The notes: a model not told the origin generated them from the letters alone. Counted from the stretch's first letter, positions 1-10,011 are shown. The stretch is DNA of 37,567 bases from an uncultured Paraglaciecola sp. (GCF_913020055.1 NZ_CAJWCF010000043.1:1-37567), one strand, 5' to 3'. Numbers and translations are program-made.

Positions 1-2448
1 TGTTTGCCCAAAAAAACCAACGGCATAAGCAAGTTGTTCTTCTGTTCTAATTTGTTTAAACAAAGCAGGGCGAATAAGTTGTGATAACACTCTTGCCGCA
101 GCTAAGTCAGCATCGTTTCGCGGGGCCAAATAAGCATCAATTAATCCTATGTCAGTCATTTCAATATTTTCTTGCCAGTTATAGATTTTCCCTGCTGGCA
201 CATGCAATAAAGGTGTTTGATAAACCTTTGCTACTTCACGTTCTTCAGGTAGTTGCTGCAAAACTAGATTGGATAACTCGTTAATATGTTGCTCAGAATA
301 ATTACCAAATGCAAATACCTGTAAATTAGCCTGTCTTAACAATTGATCTCTAAATAACTTAATATCCGAGGGGGAAATACGGTCAACTTCAGCCAGTAGT
401 GCTTGGTCGCTAAATTCATCTAATTGCACCACTCGAGTAAACTTAGGAAATAATTGGTTGAGTAAAATTTGGCGTTTACTACTTTCAATGTCTGACTTAA
501 AACTCGCTTTAAGGTTGGCTAATTCATCTTCACTGATATCAAATTCTACAATTTGTTTTAGCGCGCTAGCTAACAAAAGGCCTTGTTTATCAGTAAATCC
601 ACTGGCCGTAAGTGACAAACCATTAGACAAATTAGCGCCTAGTCCCATGCCCGCAGCCCCTGCTTCAGATTGAAGCTCAGTCAACTGTTGGCCTAAGCCA
701 CGGTCCAATAAGTTGGCCAATACATGATTTTTTGCAGAGGCTTTGGTCAAACCGCTGTTTAAATCAAGAGTTACCCTGCCCTTGGGTTGTTTAAACAATG
801 CAGAATGGCCTAAGTGCGCTGTATGGCCCTGTTCCGAGACTAATTGCGTAGGTTTATTGATATGTTTGGCAGAGACTAAATCAAAACTCTCAGGCATCAA
901 ACCGTTGGCTCGTGGAAGGGATAAGGCGAACTGTTCAGTATTTTGTTGCCACTTCAGCTCTAACTCAGCACTGATTTCATGCACGCTGTAATTACCAGCG
1001 AAATATTGCATCTCTTGTTCGCCAGGTTGCTGTTTATCTATGTAGAAAATACGCGCATTATCCAAGGTCAATTGGTCGAGTACTGCTTGGATCACTTCAG
1101 GGTTAAAACGTTGATATTCGTACGCACTACTTAATACATATTCAGCTGGTGTATGTTGTAAACTAGCGGCAATTTGCATCGCATAACTATAATCGTTGGT
1201 TTTTTCTTTAAAGCGAAAACTATTACTTAGCGACTGTTTAATTTCAGTGAAATAACGAGGATTAACCCCTTTATCCCTGAGCAATGCTAAATATTTCAAC
1301 ACTGCGCCCATCACTTTGTCGCGGTTTTGTACGCCCGTTTCAGTTAAATCAATATATAAGGTGAAACTACCTGCATTACCGTATTCATCGGCATCGAAAT
1401 TAGAATACACCGCATCACTTAAACCAGCATCACGCAAGGCAGATGCTAAGGTGCCGGGCATTTCGTTGGCGAGTAAATAGTTCACATAACCATTAGGTTT
1501 AACCGCGAATTGTTGGGCATTATTTTCAATTACAAAATTTATCCGCAATTGTTTCATGTCAGTTTGCGGAATGTAATGCACTACTTTTTTCAAATGTTCT
1601 GGTTTGGCTACGGCTACCGTCATTTTCGGACGAGGAGTATTTTTATTCGGAATTTTACCAAAATGTTGCTCAGCCAGTTTTTTCATCTCACTGATTGGCA
1701 AGTTACTGATCATCGCGCCTTTCATTAGGTTGGCAGAATAATAAGTGTTGTACATATGCACTAAAGCAGTCTGTAGCTTGTTATTTTCTTTATCAGCTAA
1801 CGAGTCTAAATTACCCCAATTAAATTGTGAGATAGGATGCGCTGGGTTCAGAGTAGAACCGTTGAGTTGCTGCAAAATAACCCAATCATTCGGGCCTTTC
1901 ATGCTCCATTCGGAATGTACTGCATTACGTTCTTTATCTGCATAACTTTCGTCTAAAATAGCTTCGTAGAAAAAACCACTAAATCGCGACAACGCATCTT
2001 CATAGGCGTCATTGTTTACTGCCACCATATAGTTAGTATGATCGAGCTCAGTATAGGCATTTTGAGTACCGCCATTGCGGCTCACAAACTCACTATAATC
2101 ACCTACAGTGGGATAACTTTTAGTGCCCAAAAACAACATATGCTCTAGGTAATGGGCCAAGCCACCAAATTCTTTGGGCTCTTGTAAAGATCCGACAGCC
2201 ACACTTAAGGCAGCAGCTGACTTTTCGATGCTGGGATCTGATACCAGCATGACTTCTAGCTGATTGTCTAAAATAATAGAAGCGTATTCTCGGTTATCAA
2301 TAGGACTTTTTACGATTTCATTTTGCGGTTCGGGTTCAGTGGATATAGTGACGGACTTGTTAGTGTCAGTTGAACCGCAAGCATTCAGTAATAAACTAGC
2401 GCTAATCCAAAGGACAAGAGTGGTGTTGCGCCCGGTCGATAAAATCAT
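1..2448 (-). CDS. M16 (insulinase/pitrilysin-like) zinc metallopeptidase lipoprotein, partial
   Basis: The reading frame stays open from an ATG at 2448 to the left edge, giving 816 residues without a stop, so the C-terminus is missing. The N-terminus is a lipoprotein signal with lipobox LNAC (Cys24), so the protein is probably membrane-anchored in the periplasm. The inverted zinc motif HYLEH is at residues 99-103 inside GLAHYLEHMLFLG, as in protease III and insulinase; a downstream helix with ADKERNAVHSEW supplies the expected third ligand. Near the window edge the sequence RTEEQLAYAVGFFG is typical of the last domain of ~960-residue M16A enzymes, so about 100-150 residues are probably missing. 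A good AGGAA ribosome-binding site precedes the ATG. Family knowledge suggests degradation of periplasmic peptides; the substrate cannot be read from sequence. Confidence 0.93.
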   Translation of the reverse strand, partial: MILSTGRNTTLVLWISASLLLNACGSTDTNKSVTISTEPEPQNEIVKSPIDNREYASIILDNQLEVMLVSDPSIEKSAAALSVAVGSLQEPKEFGGLAHYLEHMLFLGTKSYPTVGDYSEFVSRNGGTQNAYTELDHTNYMVAVNNDAYEDALSRFSGFFYEAILDESYADKERNAVHSEWSMKGPNDWVILQQLNGSTLNPAHPISQFNWGNLDSLADKENNKLQTALVHMYNTYYSANLMKGAMISNLPISEMKKLAEQHFGKIPNKNTPRPKMTVAVAKPEHLKKVVHYIPQTDMKQLRINFVIENNAQQFAVKPNGYVNYLLANEMPGTLASALRDAGLSDAVYSNFDADEYGNAGSFTLYIDLTETGVQNRDKVMGAVLKYLALLRDKGVNPRYFTEIKQSLSNSFRFKEKTNDYSYAMQIAASLQHTPAEYVLSSAYEYQRFNPEVIQAVLDQLTLDNARIFYIDKQQPGEQEMQYFAGNYSVHEISAELELKWQQNTEQFALSLPRANGLMPESFDLVSAKHINKPTQLVSEQGHTAHLGHSALFKQPKGRVTLDLNSGLTKASAKNHVLANLLDRGLGQQLTELQSEAGAAGMGLGANLSNGLSLTASGFTDKQGLLLASALKQIVEFDISEDELANLKASFKSDIESSKRQILLNQLFPKFTRVVQLDEFSDQALLAEVDRISPSDIKLFRDQLLRQANLQVFAFGNYSEQHINELSNLVLQQLPEEREVAKVYQTPLLHVPAGKIYNWQENIEMTDIGLIDAYLAPRNDADLAAARVLSQLIRPALFKQIRTEEQLAYAVGFFGQT

Positions 2449-2555
2449 AAAAATTCCTGATGTTAATACTTTAAAAATTTACAGTGTGAAAATATACCCT
2501 ATTAGTAGCAATAAATAGGTATAAAAGACTGTTAGAAAATGTGTTTATTCAGAAT

Positions 2556-2586
2556 AAAAAAACCAGCACTTAGTGCTGGTTTTTTT
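2556..2586. terminator. Bidirectional intrinsic terminator after secF
   Basis: Arms ACCAGCAC (2562-2569) and GTGCTGGT (2573-2580) pair perfectly around a 3-nt loop. They are flanked by an A-run on the left and a T-run on the right, so the structure can terminate in both directions. It lies 23 bp past the secF stop and upstream of the M16 gene, so it ends the tgt-yajC-secDF transcript and separates it from the peptidase. Confidence 0.9.
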
Positions 2587-2608
2587 AAATACGATGAAGT
2601 TAGTTAAC

Positions 2609-3550
2609 TTAAGCCACTGGGTCTTGGTCAGCGCCTTCTTTTTCTATTTCAGTTGGCATTAGGTCTTCTTTGCTGATACCTAATGTAAGTGCAACCAAAC
2701 TGGCAACATAAATTGAAGAATAAGTACCAATTACCACACCAAACAACAAGGCGGTGGCAAATCCATGAATAGTCGCTCCACCTAAAAAGAACAAAGAAAG
2801 CAATACCAATATGGTAGTCAAAGACGTGACGATAGTTCGATTTAAGGTTTGCGTTAAAGAAGTATTGATAATTTCTTCAGCTTCGCCCTTGCGTATTTTA
2901 CGGAAGTTCTCACGAATACGGTCACACACCACGATTGTATCATTTAGTGAATAACCAATTACCGCCAAAACAGCCGCCAATACGGTTAAATCAAACTCTA
3001 AACCTAATACCGAGAATAAACCCAAAGTCAGGATCACATCATGAGTTAGAGCGGCAACTGAACCTAAAGCAAAACGCCATTCAAAACGCAGTGCTACATA
3101 AATAAGGATACAGATCAAAGCAACTAACATAGCCAGTCCGCCTTGTTCAGTAAGCTCTTCACCTACGCTTGAACTAACATAAGAGCTGCCGCGCATTTCT
3201 GCACTGCTATCTGCTTGTTTAAGTGCTTTTAATGCCGCATCACCTAGTTCAGAAGACTTCACACCTTCCCGAGAAACTAATCTGATTAGTACGTCTTGGC
3301 TACTGCCAAAGTTCTGTACAACAGAATCGTGAAAGTCAGATGCTTCTAATTGTTTGCGAATTTGCACTAAATCTGCAGTTTGCCCATATCCCACTTCAAT
3401 TTGGGTACCTCCAGTAAAATCGAGCCCCCAATTCAATTGGTTGATGGCCAAAGATGTCAGCGAACCGATAATTAGAAATATAGACAATATTGCCGCTGGT
3501 TTTCTCAGCGACATAAAAGCGATGGTCTCTTTCATATTTAAAATTTGCAT
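2609..3550 (-). CDS. secF: Protein translocase subunit SecF
   Basis: 313 residues, the normal SecF length. SecF and SecD form an inner-membrane complex that uses the proton gradient to help SecYEG complete export. The sequence shows the first membrane segment, then WGLDFTGGTQIEV of the periplasmic P1-like domain. The C-terminal five-helix RND-type bundle follows, with the conserved VIGYSLNDTIVVCDRIRE segment in the fourth/fifth helix region, where the Asp is part of the proton path. It starts 10 bp after the secD stop, so the two are co-transcribed. It ends just before a strong terminator. Confidence 0.97.
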   Translation of the reverse strand: MQILNMKETIAFMSLRKPAAILSIFLIIGSLTSLAINQLNWGLDFTGGTQIEVGYGQTADLVQIRKQLEASDFHDSVVQNFGSSQDVLIRLVSREGVKSSELGDAALKALKQADSSAEMRGSSYVSSSVGEELTEQGGLAMLVALICILIYVALRFEWRFALGSVAALTHDVILTLGLFSVLGLEFDLTVLAAVLAVIGYSLNDTIVVCDRIRENFRKIRKGEAEEIINTSLTQTLNRTIVTSLTTILVLLSLFFLGGATIHGFATALLFGVVIGTYSSIYVASLVALTLGISKEDLMPTEIEKEGADQDPVA

Positions 3551-3560
3551 GTTGGTGCTC

Positions 3561-5405
3561 CTAGATTGACAACTTGGTCAGACGTTTTCCGCCCCACCAT
3601 GCATTAACGATGACTCGAGTCACAATGATCGCAGTGAACATTGAAGTGATAATTCCAATCATTAAGGTAATAGAAAAACCTTTAATCGGACCTGTACCTA
3701 CTGCAAACAAAATCAAACCTACCAAAAAGGTAGTGATGTTGGCGTCTAATATAGTGGAAAACGCACTATCATAACCATGATGGATAGCCTGCTGGGGGCT
3801 TCGTCCGTCTTTGATTTCTTCACGTATTCGTTCAAATATAAGTACGTTGGCATCAACTGCCATACCTACAGTTAACACGATCCCAGCCATACCAGGTAAG
3901 CTCAGTGTGGCCCCAGGGATCATCGACATAATGCCAATAATCATGACTAAGTTGAGTGTCAGTGCAATGTTGGCAACAAAACCAAACTTCTTATAATAAA
4001 TCAGCATGAATATAAGTACCGCAACAAAGCCCCAAATAATCGCTTGAGTACCCAAATCGATGTTTTCTTGACCTAGGCTTGGGCCGACTGTGCGCTCTTC
4101 AATAATTTGAATAGGCGCAATCAGCGCACCGGCTCTTAGCAATAACGCCAAGTCGTATGCTTCTTGAGGGGAGTCTAATCCTGTTGTTTCAAACTGGTTA
4201 CTAAATACCCCGTTAATAGTGGCAACACTTATGACGCGTCTTTCTTCTTCAAAGATAAGTTTATCATCGGCATCTCGCTCACCCGTGGATTTAAACTCAA
4301 TAAACACCACAGCCATGGGTTTACCCACTGCGCGTTTAGTGAAATTAAGCATCTTGGCGCCACCTTTGGAATCCAGTGAAATGGATACCTTAGGACTACC
4401 GTATTGATCTACACCACTGTTTGCATCGATGATTGAACTACCGGCAACAATGACTTTTTTCTTAAGTAATTGAGGGCCGCCTTTGTCATAAGGTAACAAT
4501 TCAGAACCGGCTGGCACACGACCATTGATGGCATCACGTACATCATGTTCAAGGTCAACTTCGCGGTATTCCAGAGTAGCCGTGGCATTCAAAATTTCTT
4601 TGGCTTTTGCTGTATCTTGGATACCCGGTAATTGTACAACTATCCGGTCTGGCCCTTGCTTTTGCACGGTAGGCTCAGCCACACCCAGTTGATTAACTCG
4701 GTTACGAATAATGGTGATGTTTTGTTTAACGGCATAATCACGTGTTTCAGCAAGTTTTTGCTCAGACATACTAGCAAAGATAACTAACCCACTTCTTTCA
4801 ACAAAAACGAAGTCTCGATTACGGTTTTTAAGGAAAAACTCTGCTTTATCTAAAGTTTCTTGGTCACGAAAAAATATCTCGACCCCATCGTCCAGTTGTT
4901 TCACTGTGCGATAACGAATACCTTCTTCACGTAATGCGGTACGAAAATCACCTACCATATCCTCTAGAGTCTTAGACAAGGCAGATTTCATGTCCACTTC
5001 CATTAGAAAGTGCACACCACCACGTAAGTCAAGACCAAGTTTCATTGGTGTGCCACCCAAATTTTCTAGCCAAGCAGGTGTGTCGGGAGCTAAATTCATG
5101 GCGACAAAATAATCATCGCCTAAGGCTTTTTCAATTTTTTCACGAGCAATCAATTGGGTATCAGAATCATCCAATCGAACGAGTATCTGTTCGTTTTCTA
5201 ACACTATACTTTTACTAGTGATATTGGCAGCAGCCAACTCAGCGGTGACTTTTTCAACAACCGCTGCATTTACAACAGCATTTTTACCCGCAGATATTTG
5301 TACGGCATGATCTTCGCCATACAAATTGGGGGAGGCATATAAAGCACATAGGCTGACCACAAAGATCACCATTAAGTACTTCCATAGCGGAGTTTGATTT
5401 AACAC
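3561..5405 (-). CDS. secD: Protein translocase subunit SecD
   Basis: I place the start at a GTG at 5405 (614 residues) because the protein then begins [14 protein letters not shown], matching the usual MLNRYPLWKY start, and because AAGGAA lies 7 nt upstream. A longer version from a TTG at 5429 would add eight residues that are really leader and ribosome-binding sequence. Visible features are an N-terminal membrane segment, [16 protein letters not shown] of the P1 domain, the long periplasmic region, and the C-terminal bundle with [17 protein letters not shown], the conserved RND Asp region. It sits in the order yajC-secD-secF. An unusual hairpin with a T-run lies just upstream (5431-5452). 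Confidence 0.97.
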   Translation of the reverse strand: MLNQTPLWKYLMVIFVVSLCALYASPNLYGEDHAVQISAGKNAVVNAAVVEKVTAELAAANITSKSIVLENEQILVRLDDSDTQLIAREKIEKALGDDYFVAMNLAPDTPAWLENLGGTPMKLGLDLRGGVHFLMEVDMKSALSKTLEDMVGDFRTALREEGIRYRTVKQLDDGVEIFFRDQETLDKAEFFLKNRNRDFVFVERSGLVIFASMSEQKLAETRDYAVKQNITIIRNRVNQLGVAEPTVQKQGPDRIVVQLPGIQDTAKAKEILNATATLEYREVDLEHDVRDAINGRVPAGSELLPYDKGGPQLLKKKVIVAGSSIIDANSGVDQYGSPKVSISLDSKGGAKMLNFTKRAVGKPMAVVFIEFKSTGERDADDKLIFEEERRVISVATINGVFSNQFETTGLDSPQEAYDLALLLRAGALIAPIQIIEERTVGPSLGQENIDLGTQAIIWGFVAVLIFMLIYYKKFGFVANIALTLNLVMIIGIMSMIPGATLSLPGMAGIVLTVGMAVDANVLIFERIREEIKDGRSPQQAIHHGYDSAFSTILDANITTFLVGLILFAVGTGPIKGFSITLMIGIITSMFTAIIVTRVIVNAWWGGKRLTKLSI

Positions 5406-5430
5406 AAGAATTTCCTTCCATTCTTCCAAT

Positions 5431-5452
5431 AAAAAGGGGCTGAAACGCCCCT
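5431..5452 (-). terminator. Terminator-like hairpin between yajC and secD (possible attenuator)
   Basis: On the minus strand AGGGGC (5452-5447), loop GTTTCA and GCCCCT (5440-5435) form a 6-bp, mostly G:C stem followed immediately by TTTT (5434-5431). This is the form of an intrinsic terminator, but it lies in the 62 bp between the yajC stop and the secD GTG, 26 bp before that GTG. It would let part of the transcripts stop after yajC, giving more YajC than SecDF. The stem is short, so read-through is expected. Confidence 0.6.
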
Positions 5453-5467
5453 ATTTGTCATCTACAT

Positions 5468-5803
5468 TTAGATGGCTTTCATTGTGCCTTTAGGCAAGAC
5501 CGCTGAAACGGCTGATTTTTGGATAACGATGTTGGTAGTGTCATTCAAAGCAATTTCGATGAAATCTTTTTCATCAGACACCTTAACAATTTTACCAACC
5601 ATGCCACCTTGCGTCAGCACTTCATCACCTTTACCTAACGAGGTAACCAAGTTTTTGTGATCTTTAACACGTTTAGCTTGTGGACGATAAAGCATGAAGT
5701 AGAAAATCAAACCAAACACACCCAGCATGATCAACATTTCAAAACCGCCACCAGCGGCCCCACCAGCATCTTGTGCGTAAGCATTGGATATAAATAAACT
5801 CAT
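5468..5803 (-). CDS. yajC: Sec translocon accessory protein YajC
   Basis: 111 residues, standard for YajC. A short N-terminal segment with NAYAQ and a Gly/Ala stretch is followed by one membrane helix (about residues 22-40, MLIMLGVFGLIFYFMLY). After it comes the conserved RPQAKRVKDHKN cytoplasmic region and a small beta domain with GDEVLTQGGMVGKI. YajC co-purifies with SecDF. It lies between tgt and secD in the conserved order, and the hairpin just downstream may set its level relative to secDF. Confidence 0.97.
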   Translation of the reverse strand: MSLFISNAYAQDAGGAAGGGFEMLIMLGVFGLIFYFMLYRPQAKRVKDHKNLVTSLGKGDEVLTQGGMVGKIVKVSDEKDFIEIALNDTTNIVIQKSAVSAVLPKGTMKAI

Positions 5804-5846
5804 AATTTCCCCTAATTTTTGTAAATTTTAATTATGTTAATACCAG

Positions 5847-6965
<1,119 letters not shown>

Positions 6966-7318
6966 TTATTTATCTCTGCTTACCGGAAAACAGTCCGATG
7001 GCGAAATTCGCTTGTTATTGAGCGCAAACATAATCTGTATGCAAAACCCTAGTTAACAAGCCATGCTTAAAAACGATGCGGGATTATATACGAATCAGTC
7101 AGAGGTTTGAAAACTTATCACGCTTAATTTGAGCCTCACTTGTCACTGATACCAATAGATAGATACTTTGTTCAAGTTTGTAACCAGCTCGACCTGCAAA
7201 ATAGTGCAAACACTTTAAGCCAAAGAACATCCACAACATCCCTCTAACATAGTGCAGGAAAATCCATTATATTGGGTCTCATCTTTGCAAAACTAACCTT
7301 TTAAAACGGCGAAATCAC
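6966..7318. other. Intergenic region between divergent tgt and the membrane-protein gene
   Basis: 353 bp without a credible gene. It contains the tgt promoter candidate (7083-7111) and presumably the promoter of the plus-strand gene at 7319, for which I see no clear -35/-10 pair. No repeat or strong hairpin was noticed. Confidence 0.6.
7083..7111 (-). promoter_or_regulatory. Candidate sigma70 promoter for tgt-yajC-secDF
   Basis: On the minus strand a perfect TATAAT (7088-7083) lies 17 bp from TTCAAA (7111-7106; 4 of 6 to consensus). This predicts a start near 7076 and a leader of about 110 nt before tgt. Found by eye only. Confidence 0.5.
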
Positions 7319-8425
7319 TTGTCAGACAATCAGTTAGAGAATTTTGAATCCACTGAAGAAGTGCCAGAAGTCAAACCTAGTACTTTTTTTCAGAAGAGTT
7401 GGCTACGCTTGCCTACTCAAATGATAAGTTGGCTACGCTTACCAACTAAAATAATACAGTCCTTGCGTAAAAAGTTCTCACTGCTCACACTCTCTCAATG
7501 GATGTACCTTCTGGCTTTTTTGTTGCTCTTGGTACATGCCGAGCAAGACGTCGAAGAGCCCTCTGAATTATTATGGGTAGGGGCGCTTGCAGGCGTGGGT
7601 CTTGTTAGAGAGTTATGGCATGTGTTTAATCGACTTTGGGAACATATGTTGGGTAAAGGTTTGATCTTAGTTTTGTATGCCGCCACGGCTAACTTTGCCT
7701 TGGCCGTATCGGCTCTAAAAATCAATGTGATTACTGGTATCGAACCTGGACCTTTTGTTTTTACCTTAGGATTTGCCACCTTAATCATGTTGCCATTTTG
7801 GTTATTAATGAGTTCCATCATATTTTTTTCTGCGGCCCTAATAGCCGGTAATCTTTGGTTAGTATTAGGCATCTTGTTGCGCCTAATAAGAGTAAAAGTC
7901 AAAGTACATTGGGAAGATAAAGTATTTGTTTTTATTACCATGATACTCAGACTGGTATTAATACCTTATGTGATCATCTCGATTTTTTTCATCGCCACAC
8001 CTTATGCCAAACAAATAGAACTATTTGAACGCCCCATTGCATTAATTAATCAAGCAAACTCTGATATCGAAAGTGAGGAAGCAAAAAAACTTAACGACGA
8101 TATACAGACCAATGACACAGACACAGACACAAAAATGATCACCTTCTCTGTTTTTAATCGCCCATACAACATACCTGTTGACGAAGATGGTCAGATAAAA
8201 TGGTTAGACAAACTCATTGCAGGCTTTATTTTTCATTTTGAAACTTATCCTAAGTCAGCTTGTAAAAAAGCCCCTGAACAACGTAGTTTACCGATTGATG
8301 AAAACTTACTTTTGTTGGTGAGTGCAGACGATTCCGATTTGGGTTACCAGTTTAGTGTTGGCCCTTGTGTGGGGAATTTTTCTGATGTTGAGCCACATGT
8401 GGAAGTTGATAGTTCTCCTGAGTAA
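7319..8425 (+). CDS. Multi-pass membrane protein of unknown function
   Basis: 368 residues from a TTG at 7319; the ribosome-binding site is weak (GGCGAA), and the next in-frame ATG is only at residue 34. An acidic N-terminus is followed by a repeated SWLRLPT (residues 27-33 and 37-43). Then come hydrophobic segments at about 61-73, 84-97, 112-133, 147-190 (two helices) and 201-227. The C-terminal ~140 residues are hydrophilic, with two cysteines (in KSACKKAP and GPCVGNF), and probably lie outside the cytoplasm or form a soluble domain. I do not recognise the family. It stands alone on the plus strand between tgt and a chemoreceptor gene, inside what is normally a compact queA-tgt operon. Confidence 0.75.
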   Translation: MSDNQLENFESTEEVPEVKPSTFFQKSWLRLPTQMISWLRLPTKIIQSLRKKFSLLTLSQWMYLLAFLLLLVHAEQDVEEPSELLWVGALAGVGLVRELWHVFNRLWEHMLGKGLILVLYAATANFALAVSALKINVITGIEPGPFVFTLGFATLIMLPFWLLMSSIIFFSAALIAGNLWLVLGILLRLIRVKVKVHWEDKVFVFITMILRLVLIPYVIISIFFIATPYAKQIELFERPIALINQANSDIESEEAKKLNDDIQTNDTDTDTKMITFSVFNRPYNIPVDEDGQIKWLDKLIAGFIFHFETYPKSACKKAPEQRSLPIDENLLLLVSADDSDLGYQFSVGPCVGNFSDVEPHVEVDSSPE

Positions 8426-8524
8426 TAGTCGCCATTGAGGATGGCTATTACCAATACTGCGTATGTAAGTTCGGATGGGCTTTACGCCCATTCAGTCGAA
8501 GCTAGTAAATACGATATTTGAGAG

Positions 8525-8760
8525 CCAAAAGCACGCTGCGCGCCATCATCCATGATGGTTTTTGTCTTGAATCCCTTCAAGCCAGTTACTTTTTCTTCAA
8601 CAGCTAAGAATAAAGTAACCAAAAAGAAGCCGCCGCAGCCAAAGTTTTTAACCGCACAAAAAGACTTATTTTAAGGTCGTTTCAAATGTGTCCCTCCAAC
8701 TTCCACTCAAATGGCATCCATGCCATTTGCCCCTAAAACAAGCCTTTTTTATGCTGAAAC
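8525..8760. repeat. Structured repeat element, copy A
   Basis: It begins with a 61-bp segment (8525-8585) that differs from copy B (9104-9164) at one base. Pairings in order are: CCATCAT/ATGATGG (8543-8549/8552-8558); GTTACTTT/AAAGTAAC (8585-8592/8612-8619); outer arms 8658-8673 with 8734-8749 (two A:C mismatches as read, G:U on the other strand); and inner CAAATGGCAT/ATGCCATTTG (8708-8717/8720-8729). Conserved flanks are AAAGTTTTTAACCGCA at the left and ATGCTGAAACTT at the right of the second half. The stems differ in sequence from copy B but keep pairing. Confidence 0.8.
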
Positions 8761-8859
8761 TTAAAAGCGGAAGAGCAGTGGCGGAGCCACCAAAGATTAT
8801 AATCGGCGAAGCCGATGCTTTTGTCTTTTAATCTACTCTCGCATTTATGTTCGCCAAAT

Positions 8860-8952
8860 ATTTCTGAGATTTAGTAGGTCAATTTACATGGATGTAAATT
8901 GAGTCGTAGAGTGCCGGGAGCACATTACGACGACCTGCTAAATCTCAGAAAT
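8860..8952. repeat. Large inverted repeat enclosing two hairpins (three-way junction)
   Basis: Outer arms of 21 nt (8860-8880 and 8932-8952) pair with one mismatch. Between them are hairpin 1 (8881-8900, AATTTACAT with ATGTAAATT) and hairpin 2 (8903-8931, GTCGTA with TACGAC, and an inner GTGC/GCAC around CGGGA). The fold takes up the whole 93-nt segment, which is unlikely by chance. It could be a structured RNA, a cruciform-forming DNA element or a non-autonomous mobile element; the sequence alone does not decide. Confidence 0.75.
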
Positions 8953-8992
8953 AATTGGATAAAGAACATAGTTTGGCGAGCGGCCTTTTTTG

Positions 8993-9045
8993 CCTACTTT
9001 TTTTGGCTGTAGCAAAAAAGTAGGTCGCACAGAAGGGATTCTGTG
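8993..9045. repeat. Pair of adjacent hairpins
   Basis: CCTACTTTTTT (8993-9003) pairs with AAAAAAGTAGG (9014-9024), 11 bp. It is followed by CACAGAA (9028-9034) pairing with TTCTGTG (9039-9045) around GGGA. They lie between the three-way fold and copy B of the structured repeat. Confidence 0.6.
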
Positions 9046-9103
9046 AGAAACCTGCCACGGAAGGCAGTAAGCATTAGCGAATGCTTTATCTTCAAATAAA
9101 AAA

Positions 9104-9407
9104 CCAAAAGCACGCTTCGCGCCATCATCCATGATGGTTTTTGTCTTGAATCCCTTCAAGCCAGATACTCTTTTTATAAAGTGCGTCCATGCACTTTACC
9201 TTTCAGGCCAGTTGAAGCTGTTCCATATTTATCCAGTAAATATGGTCAACAGCGAAAAAGAGTATCCAGAAAACGCCGCTCGCTACCAAAGTTTTTAACC
9301 GCATAAAATGGCTTATTCATGCGTTGTTACGAATGTATCCCTTCAAGCTCCACTCAAATGACTTCCCTGTCATTTGCCCCAAGAATAAGCCATTTTATGC
9401 TGAAACT
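9104..9407. repeat. Structured repeat element, copy B
   Basis: Second copy of the element at 8525. It contains CCATCAT/ATGATGG (9122-9137) and a long stem GATACTCTTTTT/AAAAAGAGTATC (9164-9175/9255-9266). That stem encloses two extra hairpins: TAAAGTGC/GCACTTTA (9177-9184/9191-9198) and CCATATTTA/TAAATATGG (9223-9231/9237-9245). Then follow a perfect 16-bp outer stem (9303-9318 with 9383-9398) and the inner CAAATGAC/GTCATTTG (9355-9362/9369-9376). Compared with copy A, both sides of several stems have changed together, and a longer insert sits inside the first long stem. Confidence 0.8.
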
Positions 9408-10011
9408 TTATAGGCGAAACTGGACTATTTAGAAGCACGGCTTCGCCCAGTTGAGCATCTAGACAAGGACGTCGAGATTGAGTGCTTATAATCAAGGATG
9501 TGTGATTGACTAACTTGAAGCCTATCCCAGATATCTCGTGCTTTGAATACTCTGACTCTTTACGAACACCAAAGCTGATATCGACAAGGTCGATTAATTT
9601 GCGTTATTAAGAGGGTGCTAATATTTTGAATAATTCAAGTAATGGCAGTTATGCGAAATGACGGCAGCACGCCCAAAGCGGACTAAGTAACTTAACGGGT
9701 TGAACGGTATACTTGGTGGCAAATGATACGTTTCAGCGAACCTAACCCCGCAGGTTATGCGGCGGTAAATTTTCCTAATACTTTAGTCTCACTTCTCCAC
9801 TTTTAAGTTCTAATTGTGTTTTACTTCGTGTAAGAATGATTTGGCGAAAAGAGTGCAACACTTGGTGTGAACCCCAATTCTATTTAAATTGCATGGATTG
9901 ATTTAAGAGAAGAATGTAGGCTGTGTTTACATATAATTTCACTATCATTAAAAAATGGTCTTATTTTGTAAAAAATTCGTAACCTTTTATAATTCAAAAT
10001 AGGATTACTCT

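Larger units (their letters stand above)
8426..10011. other. 1.6-kb non-coding region rich in hairpins and duplicated structured elements
   Basis: No credible gene lies here; short open frames coincide with the repeats. From left to right it holds a hairpin after the membrane-protein stop, structured copy A (8525-8760), a three-way-junction fold (8860-8952), two more hairpins (8993-9024 and 9028-9045) and structured copy B (9104-9407). From about 9430 to 10011 I see only unremarkable AT-rich sequence that must carry the chemoreceptor promoter. Many hairpins share a (A/G)TCCAT core at the loop with unrelated stems. See the separate entries. Confidence 0.8.

Noticed and set aside
5406..5429. 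Eight-residue N-terminal extension of SecD from a TTG
   Set aside because: The extension consists of the ribosome-binding region of the GTG start at 5405, and SecD homologues begin at that GTG-equivalent position.
7495..7941. 148-codon minus-strand frame opposite the membrane-protein gene
   Set aside because: It mirrors a hydrophobic plus-strand gene whose sequence shows coherent membrane helices; the antisense product has no family features.
8938..9159. 73-codon minus-strand open frame in the hairpin region
   Set aside because: It coincides with the hairpin structures and part of the 61-bp repeat, has no ribosome-binding site, and its sequence is explained by structure rather than coding.
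8426..10011. CRISPR array or insertion sequence in the repeat-rich block
   Set aside because: Repeats are not short, regular and spaced by unique spacers, and no transposase or terminal inverted repeats with an enzyme gene are present.
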